Positions 16,483-24,560 of a stretch of 35,999 bases of DNA are shown piece by piece (position 1 is the first letter of the stretch; each line of letters opens with the position of its first letter). Below the pieces are notes generated by a model. That model had not been told where the DNA came from, searched no databases, and worked only from the letters and a program-made list of their open reading frames with translations. The stretch spans positions 1-35,999 of the forward strand of contig CAMJBL010000021.1 in NCBI GenBank assembly GCA_946403845.1. The letters run 5' to 3'. The stretch comes from an uncultured Prevotella sp. GTDB lineage: Bacteria > Bacteroidota > Bacteroidia > Bacteroidales > Bacteroidaceae. The position numbers and the translations under genes are program-made.

Positions 16483-16508
16483 CAAAAAAATACTGAGCGG
16501 AAGCAAAT

Positions 16509-16536
16509 TTTTCACGATTCACTTTCCACTTTTACC
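16509..16536 (+). repeat. Four degenerate TTTTCAC-type 7-mers between terC and comEC
   Basis: Four units (TTTTCAC, GATTCAC, TTTCCAC, TTTTACC) sit directly upstream of the comEC -7 element, in the same sequence family as the bamA and receptor-junction repeats. Confidence 0.6.
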
Positions 16537-16545
16537 TTTTTTTAT

Positions 16546-16553
16546 TATCTTTG
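16546..16553 (+). promoter_or_regulatory. -7 promoter element of comEC
   Basis: TATCTTTG followed by CAG lies about 20 nt before the comEC start codon. No perfect -33 TTTG is present at the usual spacing because the repeat occupies that area. Confidence 0.65.
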
Positions 16554-16573
16554 CAGCGTTAAACTTAAGGAAT

Positions 16574-18064
16574 ATGAGAAACAAACCGTTTTGGAAAGAA
16601 GCCCCGTTGTTACGTCTTGCCGTCTGTCTGATGTCGGGAATCGTCATAGGTGACCATTTCGTTGTGGGGTGGCCACTTCTGCTGATATGCGTAATAATGG
16701 TTGTAACGGCACTATTGTTGTGGAAGCATGAGCATCTGCAGTCGATGGCCATCTCAGTCTGTTTTGTCGTTTTGGGCTGGTTGTTGATGGCGCATCAGAA
16801 GACATCATTGCAGGTGGTGTGGCCGGAGGGCGAGGTAAGCTATGAGGCAGTTGTGCTATCTGAACCTGTTGAAAAGCCCAAGACTATGGCGGTGGATGTC
16901 CTGTTGACTGAGAGTGGTCACAAACTGAAATGCTATCTGTATAAGGATGACCGGAGCCGACGACTTCGCATCGGCGATGGCTTGCAGATTCAGTCACGTA
17001 TAGAATCCAATAGCGATTGGCGGAAAGGTTCGTTTGACTATCGCCGATATCTGGAGATTCATGGCTTTACAGGCCGGACGTTTGTTGCCAGTTGGAAATG
17101 GCAGAAGACACGTGTGTCGTTGGCGCATCTGTCGCGACTGGAGCGGATGAGGCTCACTTTCCTGAAATACCGCAGTCGGCTGTTAGAGCGGATAAGTGCT
17201 CAGGGCACTGATGCTGACGCCTATGCCGTGGTGGCTGCGATGGCTTTAGGCGACAAGTCGGCGCTGACACAGGAACTGAAGGATGTCTATTCCGTAACGG
17301 GCGCCTCGCATGTCTTAGCACTCAGCGGGTTACATCTGGGTATTATCTATACACTATTGTCGTTGTTCGTATTCAGACGACGTTGGCAGGTGTTGTCGCA
17401 GCTGGTGATCATCTTGAGTGTTTGGGCGTTTGTGTTTCTGGTTGGGATATCAACCAGTGTGGTGCGTTCAGCGGTGATGCTGAGTGTCTATGCGCTGTTG
17501 TCGTTGGGACATCGCGACCGGATGTCCGTCAATACTTTGGCCTTTACGGCAATCGTGATGCTGATGGTGAGTCCGATGTCGCTCTTTGACGTAGGTTTCC
17601 AGATGTCGTATATGGCGGTGTTGTCGATTTTGTTGTTTGTGCCGCTGTTGGAGTGTGTCTTCACGGCAGAATACCTGATGTCACATCGTGTCGTTCGTTG
17701 GCTTTGGGGGATGGTGGCGGTGTCGCTTTCAGCACAAATCGGCACAGCACCGCTGATTGCCTATTACTTCGGAAGGTTTTCCTGTTATTTTCTTCTGACT
17801 AACTTTATTGTGATACCTGCAGCGATGCTAATCCTTTATCTTTCGTTGGTGGTGCTATTAGTGCCGTTGCTCGCGAACCTGTTATATACGATTGTTGCTG
17901 CACTCAATAGCCTGTTGGCGCAAATAGCTGCTATCCCAGGTGCAAGCATCGAAAACCTGCACCCCACAAAAATACAAACCACGATGATTTACTTAATCAT
18001 CGTGGCTGTATATCTGTTGTCGGTGAAACTTACATGTATCCGAGCCAACGCAAGATATCGTTGA
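16574..18064 (+). CDS. comEC: ComEC/Rec2-family competence protein, channel part only
   Basis: The 496-residue protein has an N-terminal DUF4131-like region with two hydrophobic helices and an OB-like part (about residues 1-180). The Competence domain follows, with VAAMALGDKSALTQELKDVYSVTGASHVLALSGLHLG (about residues 217-253) and many membrane helices to the C-terminus. The ALSGLHLG motif is diagnostic. The C-terminal metallo-beta-lactamase domain found in longer ComEC proteins is absent: the protein ends soon after the last helix. ComEC moves single-stranded DNA across the inner membrane. Its 3' end overlaps the convergent rseP by 35 nt. Confidence 0.92.
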   Translation: MRNKPFWKEAPLLRLAVCLMSGIVIGDHFVVGWPLLLICVIMVVTALLLWKHEHLQSMAISVCFVVLGWLLMAHQKTSLQVVWPEGEVSYEAVVLSEPVEKPKTMAVDVLLTESGHKLKCYLYKDDRSRRLRIGDGLQIQSRIESNSDWRKGSFDYRRYLEIHGFTGRTFVASWKWQKTRVSLAHLSRLERMRLTFLKYRSRLLERISAQGTDADAYAVVAAMALGDKSALTQELKDVYSVTGASHVLALSGLHLGIIYTLLSLFVFRRRWQVLSQLVIILSVWAFVFLVGISTSVVRSAVMLSVYALLSLGHRDRMSVNTLAFTAIVMLMVSPMSLFDVGFQMSYMAVLSILLFVPLLECVFTAEYLMSHRVVRWLWGMVAVSLSAQIGTAPLIAYYFGRFSCYFLLTNFIVIPAAMLILYLSLVVLLVPLLANLLYTIVAALNSLLAQIAAIPGASIENLHPTKIQTTMIYLIIVAVYLLSVKLTCIRANARYR

Positions 18065-19460
18065 GGTTCGCCACCACCATGAGGAGTATCAGAATACCGA
18101 AGCCGACATACTCAGCGCGGATCATGAAGGTCTCTGAGGGCTTGCGACGTGTGATCATCTCGTAAATCAGGAACAACACATGGCCGCCATCGAGGGCAGG
18201 AATAGGCAGAATGTTCATGAAGGCGAGGATGATTGACAGGAAGGCTGTCATCTTCCAGAAGAGATACCAGTCCCAAACAGGTGGGAAGAGGCTTCCGATA
18301 GCACCGAAACCACCCAGTGACTTGGCACCGTCGGCGGTGAAGACATACTTCATGTCGCCTACATAGCCTGCTAAAACGTTCCAGCCGTATTTGATGCCAG
18401 CGGGAATACTCTCAAAGAAACCGTATTCGCGGGTATAGGGTTCGTAGATGCCTGCGATGGTCTTGACAAAGAAGCCTACTTTGAGGTCGGGTGTCAGCGT
18501 AATCGTAGCCGTATCCGTGACGGCTGCAGTTTCGGCAGCCTGTTCGTCAGCGGCAGACTTCACAAGGCCTTCATGCTCAATGACAATGGTGGCTGTGCGG
18601 ATTTTCAGACTGTCGGCCTGACTCTTAGCAGCTGTCATCATGTCTTCAAGTACACCAATCTGTTCGGTAAACTCGTTGTAGCTGTCTACGGGCTTGCCAT
18701 TCAGGGCAACGATCTTGTCGCCTTTCTGGAGACCGATTTCCGCAGCAGGGGAATTATCCATCACACTGTCGATCACGGCAGGTATCAAGGGACGCACAAA
18801 CGAAGGCTCGGCCTTCAGCATATTCAGCAGATTGAGGTCGCCAGGCAGGTTGAGGCTCATCTCCTTGCCATCACGGATCAGGTCTACGCGCTTGGCTTCA
18901 GAGAGGTCGCGGTAGAGGTCGGCAGAGAAATCCTTGAACGCTCCCTTATCGGTGCCGACGAGGATGTCGCCGTCCTGGAATCCCAAGGCTTTAGCCTCGG
19001 TGTTGAACTTCATACCCAATGTCATGTCCTTCACAGGGATATAAGTGTCACCCCAGTGGAAGAGGATCATGGCGTAGATGAAAAGCGCGAGGAGGAAGTT
19101 GACGAGCACACCGCCAATCATAATCAGCAGACGCTGCCAGGCGGGTTTCGCACGGAACTCCCACGGCTGCTCGGGCTGTTTCATCTGCTCGGTGTCGAAA
19201 CTCTCGTCGATCATGCCGGCAATCTTACAATAGCCGCCGAGGGGTAACCAACCCACACCGTATTGTGTATCACTGTTCTTGGGCTTGAACTTAAATAGAC
19301 TTCCGTCCCACTTCCATATGCTTGGGTCGAAGAACAGGTAGAACTTATCTACGCGGACACCGAATAGTTTGGCGAAGAAGAAGTGGCCGCCCTCGTGGAG
19401 CAGCACCAGCAGGCCAATGGCCAGCATGAATTGTAACAGTCTAATCAGAAATATATCCAT
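18030..19460 (-). CDS. rseP: RIP-type site-2 zinc metalloprotease
   Basis: This inner-membrane protease cleaves transmembrane substrates such as anti-sigma factors and signal-peptide remnants. The zinc motif HEGGH is at residues 22-26, one or more PDZ-like domains follow (NSPAAEIGLQKGDKIVALNGKPV), and the C-terminal metal ligand motif is in IPALDGGHVLFL. The length of about 476 residues is normal. I start at the ATG at 19460 (MDIFLIRL). The ATG at 19499 would add 13 residues encoded by an intergenic 9-mer repeat. It follows dxr in the same direction, the common dxr-rseP pairing. Confidence 0.95.
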   Translation of the reverse strand: MDIFLIRLLQFMLAIGLLVLLHEGGHFFFAKLFGVRVDKFYLFFDPSIWKWDGSLFKFKPKNSDTQYGVGWLPLGGYCKIAGMIDESFDTEQMKQPEQPWEFRAKPAWQRLLIMIGGVLVNFLLALFIYAMILFHWGDTYIPVKDMTLGMKFNTEAKALGFQDGDILVGTDKGAFKDFSADLYRDLSEAKRVDLIRDGKEMSLNLPGDLNLLNMLKAEPSFVRPLIPAVIDSVMDNSPAAEIGLQKGDKIVALNGKPVDSYNEFTEQIGVLEDMMTAAKSQADSLKIRTATIVIEHEGLVKSAADEQAAETAAVTDTATITLTPDLKVGFFVKTIAGIYEPYTREYGFFESIPAGIKYGWNVLAGYVGDMKYVFTADGAKSLGGFGAIGSLFPPVWDWYLFWKMTAFLSIILAFMNILPIPALDGGHVLFLIYEMITRRKPSETFMIRAEYVGFGILILLMVVANLNDILRWLGYM

Positions 19461-19474
19461 ATCATTTAATTTTT

Positions 19475-19548
19475 CAACAACGGATTTCACTGATTTCACG
19501 GATGAAGGGTTGTTTCACAATCCGTTGAATCCGTTAAATCCGTTGTTG
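19475..19548 (-). repeat. 9-bp repeats with a 13-nt inverted repeat between dxr and rseP
   Basis: Three AATCCGTTG-type 9-mers (19519-19545) and two to three CGGATTTCA-type 9-mers (19481-19507) are arranged in opposition. CAACAACGGATTT (19475-19487) is the exact reverse complement of 19536-19548, giving a stem with a 48-nt loop in the dxr-rseP transcript. Confidence 0.88.
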
Positions 19549-19551
19549 TTA

Positions 19552-20715
19552 TTATTTATTCATTAGTTCTTTTGCAATGCGGCGCGCCTCGGCGTCGGTC
19601 GCAATATAAGTTTCGTAAGTTGGGTTTTTGTCGAAGGTGGCGCGCTGCATGGTTTCGGCAATGATATCGCCCATCTGCAGGAAGCCGCATTTGTCTTCAA
19701 GGAAGCCGCGGTTTACTATCTCGTTGGCGGCATTGACGATACACGGCATGTTGCCGCCCTTGTCGATGGCCTCGAAAGCGAGGGCTAAGCAGCGGAACTT
19801 CTTCAGGTCAGGTTCGAAGAATTCCAGATGCTGGGCCTTAAAGAGGTCAAGACGCTCACCACTCAGATGCAGACGTTGTGGGAATGAGAAGGCATATTGT
19901 ATCGGCAGCCGCATGTCGGGCACACCGAGCTGGGCCTTCACCGAGCCGTCTTGGAATTGCACGGCGCTATGGACAATACTCTGAGGATGTACCAGAACCT
20001 GTATCTGTTTGGCATCGACGCCAAAGAGCCATTTTGCCTCTATCACCTCGAAGCCCTTATTCATCATCGAAGCGGAGTCGATGGTTATTTTTGCACCCAT
20101 ATCCCATGTCGGATGGCGCAAGGCATCGGCCTTTGTCACGTGGGCTATCTCCTCCATCGTCTTCAGACGGAACGGACCGCCACTAGCCGTCAGCAGGATT
20201 TTTTCTATCGGATTCTGATCCTCGCCTACGAGACTCTGGAAAATGGCAGAATGCTCGCTGTCGACGGGTAGAATAGGGGTGTGGTATTGCTGGGCCAGTT
20301 GAAGAATCAACTCTCCGGCCACCACGAGTGTCTCCTTATTAGCCAATGCGATGGCCTTACCTGCCTTGATGGCGTGGATGGTGGGGTTGAGGCCTGCAAA
20401 GCCTACCATCGCCGTGAGCACCATGTGGATAGGTCCGGCCTCCACGATTTCGTTGAGAGCTTGGGCGCCGGCATAGACCTTCACATCGGGCAGGTCGCTC
20501 ATCAGCGCTTTCAGTTCATCGTAGCGCTGTTCGTTGGCGATGACGATGGCAGCGGGCTTGAATTTGTGGGCCTGCTCAGCCAGCAGTTCTACTTTGTTAT
20601 TGGCGGTGAGACAGTAGACCTCATACAAGTCACTATGCTCCTCGATCACCTCGAGGGCCTGGGTGCCAATCGATCCGGTAGAGCCGAGAATGGCGATTTG
20701 TCTTTTCTCTTTCAT
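19552..20715 (-). CDS. dxr: 1-deoxy-D-xylulose 5-phosphate reductoisomerase
   Basis: Dxr converts DXP to MEP with NADPH in the non-mevalonate isoprenoid pathway. The 387-residue protein shows the nucleotide-binding GSTGSIGTQAL at its N-terminus, the metal and substrate segments PVDSEHSAIFQ, TASGGPFR, WDMGAKITIDSASMMNKGFEVIEA, and LVHPQSIVHSAVQF. I choose the ATG at 20715 (MKEKRQIAILG). The upstream one at 20751 precedes the -7 element. The product feeds UppS, also in this window. Confidence 0.96.
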   Translation of the reverse strand: MKEKRQIAILGSTGSIGTQALEVIEEHSDLYEVYCLTANNKVELLAEQAHKFKPAAIVIANEQRYDELKALMSDLPDVKVYAGAQALNEIVEAGPIHMVLTAMVGFAGLNPTIHAIKAGKAIALANKETLVVAGELILQLAQQYHTPILPVDSEHSAIFQSLVGEDQNPIEKILLTASGGPFRLKTMEEIAHVTKADALRHPTWDMGAKITIDSASMMNKGFEVIEAKWLFGVDAKQIQVLVHPQSIVHSAVQFQDGSVKAQLGVPDMRLPIQYAFSFPQRLHLSGERLDLFKAQHLEFFEPDLKKFRCLALAFEAIDKGGNMPCIVNAANEIVNRGFLEDKCGFLQMGDIIAETMQRATFDKNPTYETYIATDAEARRIAKELMNK

Positions 20716-20740
20716 TGCTTCTTTTTTCACAATCCGGCTG

Positions 20741-20748
20741 CAAAAGTA
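20741..20748 (-). promoter_or_regulatory. -7 element of the dxr-rseP operon
   Basis: The minus strand reads TACTTTTG, about 26 nt before the dxr ATG at 20715. No TTTG is seen at exactly 19-20 nt further upstream. Confidence 0.55.
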
Positions 20749-20832
20749 CAAATAATTCTCGACAAAGCCTTCATCAGCAACTTAAAAGAAATAAATATGC
20801 ACTATTTTTATGGCTTTTTCAGATGTTTTGAT

Positions 20833-20840
20833 TAATTTTG
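20833..20840 (+). promoter_or_regulatory. -7 element of the SLC13 permease gene
   Basis: TAATTTTG followed by CAGCAG lies 33 nt before the start codon in the divergent space with dxr. The -33 box is weak. Confidence 0.55.
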
Positions 20841-20873
20841 CAGCAGAAATAGGTTATTTACGTTTGTTATATC

Positions 20874-22670
20874 ATGGAAACGGTATTATTCATGGGGTTC
20901 AACCTTTACGCGTGGATTACGATTGCGACGGTGCTGGGTATGTTTACAACACTGTTGTTTACGAAATTACGTGCCGATATGGTTTTCCTGGCTGCAATGG
21001 GTGTGTTGCTCGTTACGGGTGTGCTCGATGCCAAGGAGGCCTTTTCTGGTTTCAGTTCCACTTCAGTCGTGGTCATCGGCGTGCTGTTCGTGGTGGTGGC
21101 TGGTCTGACGCACACGGGTGTGCTACAGTGGATTGTGCGTCATCTGCTGGGACAGCCCAATAGTTATGGCAAGGCTGTGGTCAGGCTGATGTTGCCAGTG
21201 GCGGGCCTGAGTTCGTTTCTGAGCAATACGACGGTAGTGGCCATGTTCGTGGGCATCGTCAAGATGTGGTCGAAGAAACTGGGCATTGCACCTTCGAAAC
21301 TGCTTATTCCACTGAGCTATGCCTCAGGCATGGGTGGTGTGTGTACCCTTATCGGCACCCCGCCAAATCTAATTATCTCGGGCCTGTATGCCGACAAGAC
21401 GGGTGTGGCGATGAATGTGCTGGCAACGACTATTCCTGGTCTGTTCTGTCTTGCAGTGGGTGTGCTTTCAGTCATTGCGATGCGCCGGTTGTTGCCTGAC
21501 CGAAAGGCACCGGAGTCGGCCTTTGAGGCTACGTCGGAATACACCGTTGAACTGTTAGTGCCATCAGATAATAAACACATCGGCGAGACATTGGGTGATG
21601 CAGGTCTTTTTCATGTCAGGGGTGGTAATCTGATAGAAATCTACCACTTCGACGATGTACCGTCGACCGTTGCCGAGGATGAATTTGTCATGGGTGGTGA
21701 CCGTTTGGTCTATGCCGGACAGATAGACGAAATCTTAGAACTGGAGAATAGCCACGGACTGGTAAGCGCGGATCATCATGTGTTCTCGATGAGCGAGGTG
21801 GATCGTAACCGCCAGTTGCGTACGGCCTATGTCAACTTCGGGAGCAGCCTGATTGGTACAACCATTGGCGGCAGTACATTTGAAAAGGATAATAACCTGA
21901 CTTTGGTGGCTGTGGCCCGAAGCGGTAAGCGTATCAATGAAGTGCCCCGACAGGTGGTGCTGCAGGCTGGCGACACACTGCTTCTGGAGTGCCCGCCGAA
22001 ACTGAATATCAACACCGATCGCCTTAATTCGCAATTGCATTTCTTCGATAGCGACCAGGTGGTTAATATCGGCAATAAGACGCTCATTTCTTCCGTTATC
22101 ATGATAGCAATGGTGGCGCTTTCAGCACTCAATGTAATGCCGCTTGTGCAATGTGCTTTCATCGCCGCTGCAGCCATGCTCCTGCTGCGCTGTTGCAATG
22201 TTGAACAGGCCATGAAGGCCATCAACTGGGATATACTGATGGTGTTTGCTGGCAGCGTTGTTCTTGGCCTTGCTATCCAGAAGACGGGCATTGCTGAACA
22301 GTTGGCACTTGGCATCCTGGATGTCTGTGGCACAAACCCGTTAGTTGTCATGACAGCCATCTGTTTTGTGGGAACCTTTGTTACGGAGTTCATTTCGAAC
22401 ACGGCAGCTGGTGCCATGTTCTTCCCCATCATGTATGAAACTGCCGAGAAGTTAGGCTACGAGCCTTATCCTTTCCTTATTGCCCTGATGGTGAGTGTGA
22501 GCAGTAGCTTCGCAACACCTATCGGATCGCCTACCCACATGCTGGTCTACGGCCCAGGCGGCTATCGCTTCAGCGATTTCATGCGTATTGGCCTGCTGAT
22601 GAATCTGATCATCCTTGCAGCTAATATCTTCATTGTGAATATTGTCTATCCGCTGACACCGTTGCCTTAG
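20874..22670 (+). CDS. SLC13/DASS-family permease with two RCK_C domains
   Basis: The 598-residue membrane protein has an N-terminal transmembrane half (about residues 10-205, with SNTTVVAMFVGI and TPPNLIISG), two TrkA-C/RCK_C-type regulatory domains (about 220-290 and 320-385), and a C-terminal transmembrane half ending near residue 595 (FISNTAAGAMFFPI, TPIGSPTHMLVYGPGGYRF). The paired SNT and TP motifs are the Na+/dicarboxylate-sulfate signature. Substrate (sulfate, dicarboxylate or other anion) cannot be told from sequence. It overlaps the convergent rimM stop. Confidence 0.9.
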   Translation: METVLFMGFNLYAWITIATVLGMFTTLLFTKLRADMVFLAAMGVLLVTGVLDAKEAFSGFSSTSVVVIGVLFVVVAGLTHTGVLQWIVRHLLGQPNSYGKAVVRLMLPVAGLSSFLSNTTVVAMFVGIVKMWSKKLGIAPSKLLIPLSYASGMGGVCTLIGTPPNLIISGLYADKTGVAMNVLATTIPGLFCLAVGVLSVIAMRRLLPDRKAPESAFEATSEYTVELLVPSDNKHIGETLGDAGLFHVRGGNLIEIYHFDDVPSTVAEDEFVMGGDRLVYAGQIDEILELENSHGLVSADHHVFSMSEVDRNRQLRTAYVNFGSSLIGTTIGGSTFEKDNNLTLVAVARSGKRINEVPRQVVLQAGDTLLLECPPKLNINTDRLNSQLHFFDSDQVVNIGNKTLISSVIMIAMVALSALNVMPLVQCAFIAAAAMLLLRCCNVEQAMKAINWDILMVFAGSVVLGLAIQKTGIAEQLALGILDVCGTNPLVVMTAICFVGTFVTEFISNTAAGAMFFPIMYETAEKLGYEPYPFLIALMVSVSSSFATPIGSPTHMLVYGPGGYRFSDFMRIGLLMNLIILAANIFIVNIVYPLTPLP

Positions 22671-23176
22671 AGATCTAAGAGTCCTGCGGGCAAATGCATG
22701 GTTATAGAGCGGGCTTGCTGATCGATGGCGGTGATAAGGTCTTCGGAGGCGGGAATCAGGCGTCCGTCTTCAAGACAGAAAAGAATATTAAGGGTCGTAT
22801 CGTCTACGGAGGCGATGCGACCGATTTTATTTCCGCTCTCTGCTTCGATAATGTCGAAGCCCACGATAGCTGCCCATGAGATGCTGTCATCATCACTATC
22901 AGCGAGTTCGCGGGGAAAGTAGACCTCGCAGCCTGTCAGTTCTCTGGCGCGCTCCTGTGTGTCGATATCCTCGAATTTCATGATGGCGTTGGCATCGCTG
23001 CGGAAACGGTATTCCTCGATGAAGAAAGGAACGAAGATACCGTCGACCTTCAAAATCAGATAGTCGGCATCGACGCGGTCGAATATGTCATCGTCGAAGA
23101 GAAAACTGATTTCTCCCTTCACACCGTGCGTCTTGCCCAGCTTCCCAATCTGATAAACATCGTTCTCTTTGATCAC
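22667..23176 (-). CDS. rimM: 16S rRNA processing protein RimM
   Basis: RimM binds the 30S head and helps S19/16S assembly. The 169-residue protein begins with the RimM motif YQIGKLGKTHGVKGE and continues with the barrel and PRC domains (DDTTLNILFCLEDGRLIPASEDLITAID). The start codon is GTG at 23176: the minus strand reads GTGATCAAAGAG. It lies directly against a heptamer repeat that fills the gap to murA. It is the last gene of the tsaB-DUF4290-murA-rimM run. Confidence 0.94.
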   Translation of the reverse strand: MIKENDVYQIGKLGKTHGVKGEISFLFDDDIFDRVDADYLILKVDGIFVPFFIEEYRFRSDANAIMKFEDIDTQERARELTGCEVYFPRELADSDDDSISWAAIVGFDIIEAESGNKIGRIASVDDTTLNILFCLEDGRLIPASEDLITAIDQQARSITMHLPAGLLDL

Positions 23177-23208
23177 TTTGAGCTTTGAACTTTGAGCTTT
23201 GAACTTTA
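23175..23208 (-). repeat. 7-bp AGCTTTG/AACTTTG repeats between murA and rimM
   Basis: Four full heptamers and a partial one fill the intergenic space and end with TGATTACT on the plus strand, just as in the rbfA-permease junction at 10801-10843. The left end touches the rimM GTG start. Confidence 0.9.
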
Positions 23209-23218
23209 TGATTACTCT

Positions 23219-24547
23219 TTACTTGTCTTTTCTTATAATACGGGCGCCGAGGGCGTTAAGACGGTCCTCGATGTGCTCGTAGCCGCGGTCTATCTGCTCG
23301 ATGTTGTCGATGCGGCTTGTGCCTTTGGCACTCATGGCAGCAATCAGCAGGGCGATGCCCGCACGGATATCGGGACTCGACATGCGGCCTCCACGCAAGG
23401 TGATTTTCCTGTCATGACCCACAACCACAGCGCGGTGCGGATCGCAAAGGATAATCTGGGCACCCATGTCGATGAGCTTGTCGACGAAGAACAAACGGCT
23501 CTCAAACATCTTCTGGTGAAAGAGCACGCTGCCACGGGCCTGGGTGGCCACCACAATGAGAACCGAGAGAAGGTCGGGTGTCAATCCTGGCCAGGGGGCA
23601 TCGGCTAAGGTCATAATCGTACCGTCGATAAACGATTGTATCTCATAATGACGTTGTTTAGGAATCACCAAGTCATCGCCCTCAACCTTGATCTTTACGC
23701 CGAGACGACGGAATGAATCAGGGATAATGCCGAGATTATCGATAGAGACGTTCTTGATACGGATGCCGTCGCCACACATGGCGGCCATTCCAATGAACGA
23801 GCCCACTTCGATCATATCAGGCAGAATCGTATGCTCTGCACCATGCAGGCTCTTTACGCCCTTGATGGTCAGCAGGTTGGAGCCGATGCCGCTGATGTCG
23901 GCACCCATCTGGTTCAGCATCCGACAGAGCTGCTGCAGATAGGGTTCGCAGGCGGCATTATAGATGGTGGTGGTGCCTTTGGCAAAGACGGCTGCCATGA
24001 TGATATTGGCAGTACCGGTCACTGAGGCTTCGTCGAGCAGCATATAGGTGCCTTTGAGTTGCTTGGCCGCAATCTCGTAGACATTACGTCCCTCAATCAG
24101 GTTGAACTTCGCACCTAACTTCTCGAAGCCGAGAAAGTGGGTGTCGAGTCTGCGACGGCCTATCTTGTCGCCGCCAGGCTGGGTGATGACGGCCTTGCCC
24201 ATCCTGGACAACAGCGGACCAATCATCAGTACGCTGCCTCTGAGTTCTGCGCACTTCTGCACAAACTCGTCGCTCTCGAGGTATTTGAGATCCAAAGTGT
24301 CTGCCTGGAAAGTATAGGTATTCTCACTCCTCACTCCACACTCCACACGCCTCGAAACCTTCACCCCGATGTCGCTGAGCAGTTGTATCAGGTTGTTGAC
24401 ATCGCGGATGTCGGGGATATTGTGAATGGTCACCTCTTCGCTTGTAAGCAAGGTGGCACAGATTACCTGTAGTGCCTCGTTCTTGGCACCTTGCGGTGTA
24501 ATCTCACCACTCAGCGGATAGCCTCCCTCAATGATAAATGATGCCAT
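23219..24547 (-). CDS. murA: UDP-N-acetylglucosamine 1-carboxyvinyltransferase
   Basis: MurA transfers enolpyruvyl from PEP to UDP-GlcNAc, the first committed step of peptidoglycan synthesis. The 442-residue protein has the conserved GAKNEALQV (Lys22/Asn23) and PGGDKIGRRRLDTH loop. The residue equivalent to the E. coli catalytic Cys115 is Asp127, a form known to be insensitive to fosfomycin. I start at the ATG at 24547 (MASFIIEGG). The extended start at 24613 overlaps DUF4290 and adds a non-family tail. Residues about 66-75 (RRVECGVRSE) are an insertion encoded by tandem 7-mers. Confidence 0.96.
   Translation of the reverse strand: MASFIIEGGYPLSGEITPQGAKNEALQVICATLLTSEEVTIHNIPDIRDVNNLIQLLSDIGVKVSRRVECGVRSENTYTFQADTLDLKYLESDEFVQKCAELRGSVLMIGPLLSRMGKAVITQPGGDKIGRRRLDTHFLGFEKLGAKFNLIEGRNVYEIAAKQLKGTYMLLDEASVTGTANIIMAAVFAKGTTTIYNAACEPYLQQLCRMLNQMGADISGIGSNLLTIKGVKSLHGAEHTILPDMIEVGSFIGMAAMCGDGIRIKNVSIDNLGIIPDSFRRLGVKIKVEGDDLVIPKQRHYEIQSFIDGTIMTLADAPWPGLTPDLLSVLIVVATQARGSVLFHQKMFESRLFFVDKLIDMGAQIILCDPHRAVVVGHDRKITLRGGRMSSPDIRAGIALLIAAMSAKGTSRIDNIEQIDRGYEHIEDRLNALGARIIRKDK
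24323..24350 (-). repeat. Four 7-bp repeats inside murA
   Basis: The units CTCACTC, CTCACTC, CACACTC and CACACGC (plus strand) are in frame with murA and encode a short Arg/Val/Glu/Cys/Gly loop that appears inserted relative to other Bacteroidales MurA. Confidence 0.88.
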
Positions 24548-24560
24548 AGGCTGGTTGTTT

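Noticed and set aside
18573..19247. 224-codon plus-strand ORF opposite rseP
   Set aside because: Antisense shadow of rseP; His/Val-rich composition mirrors the complementary strand.
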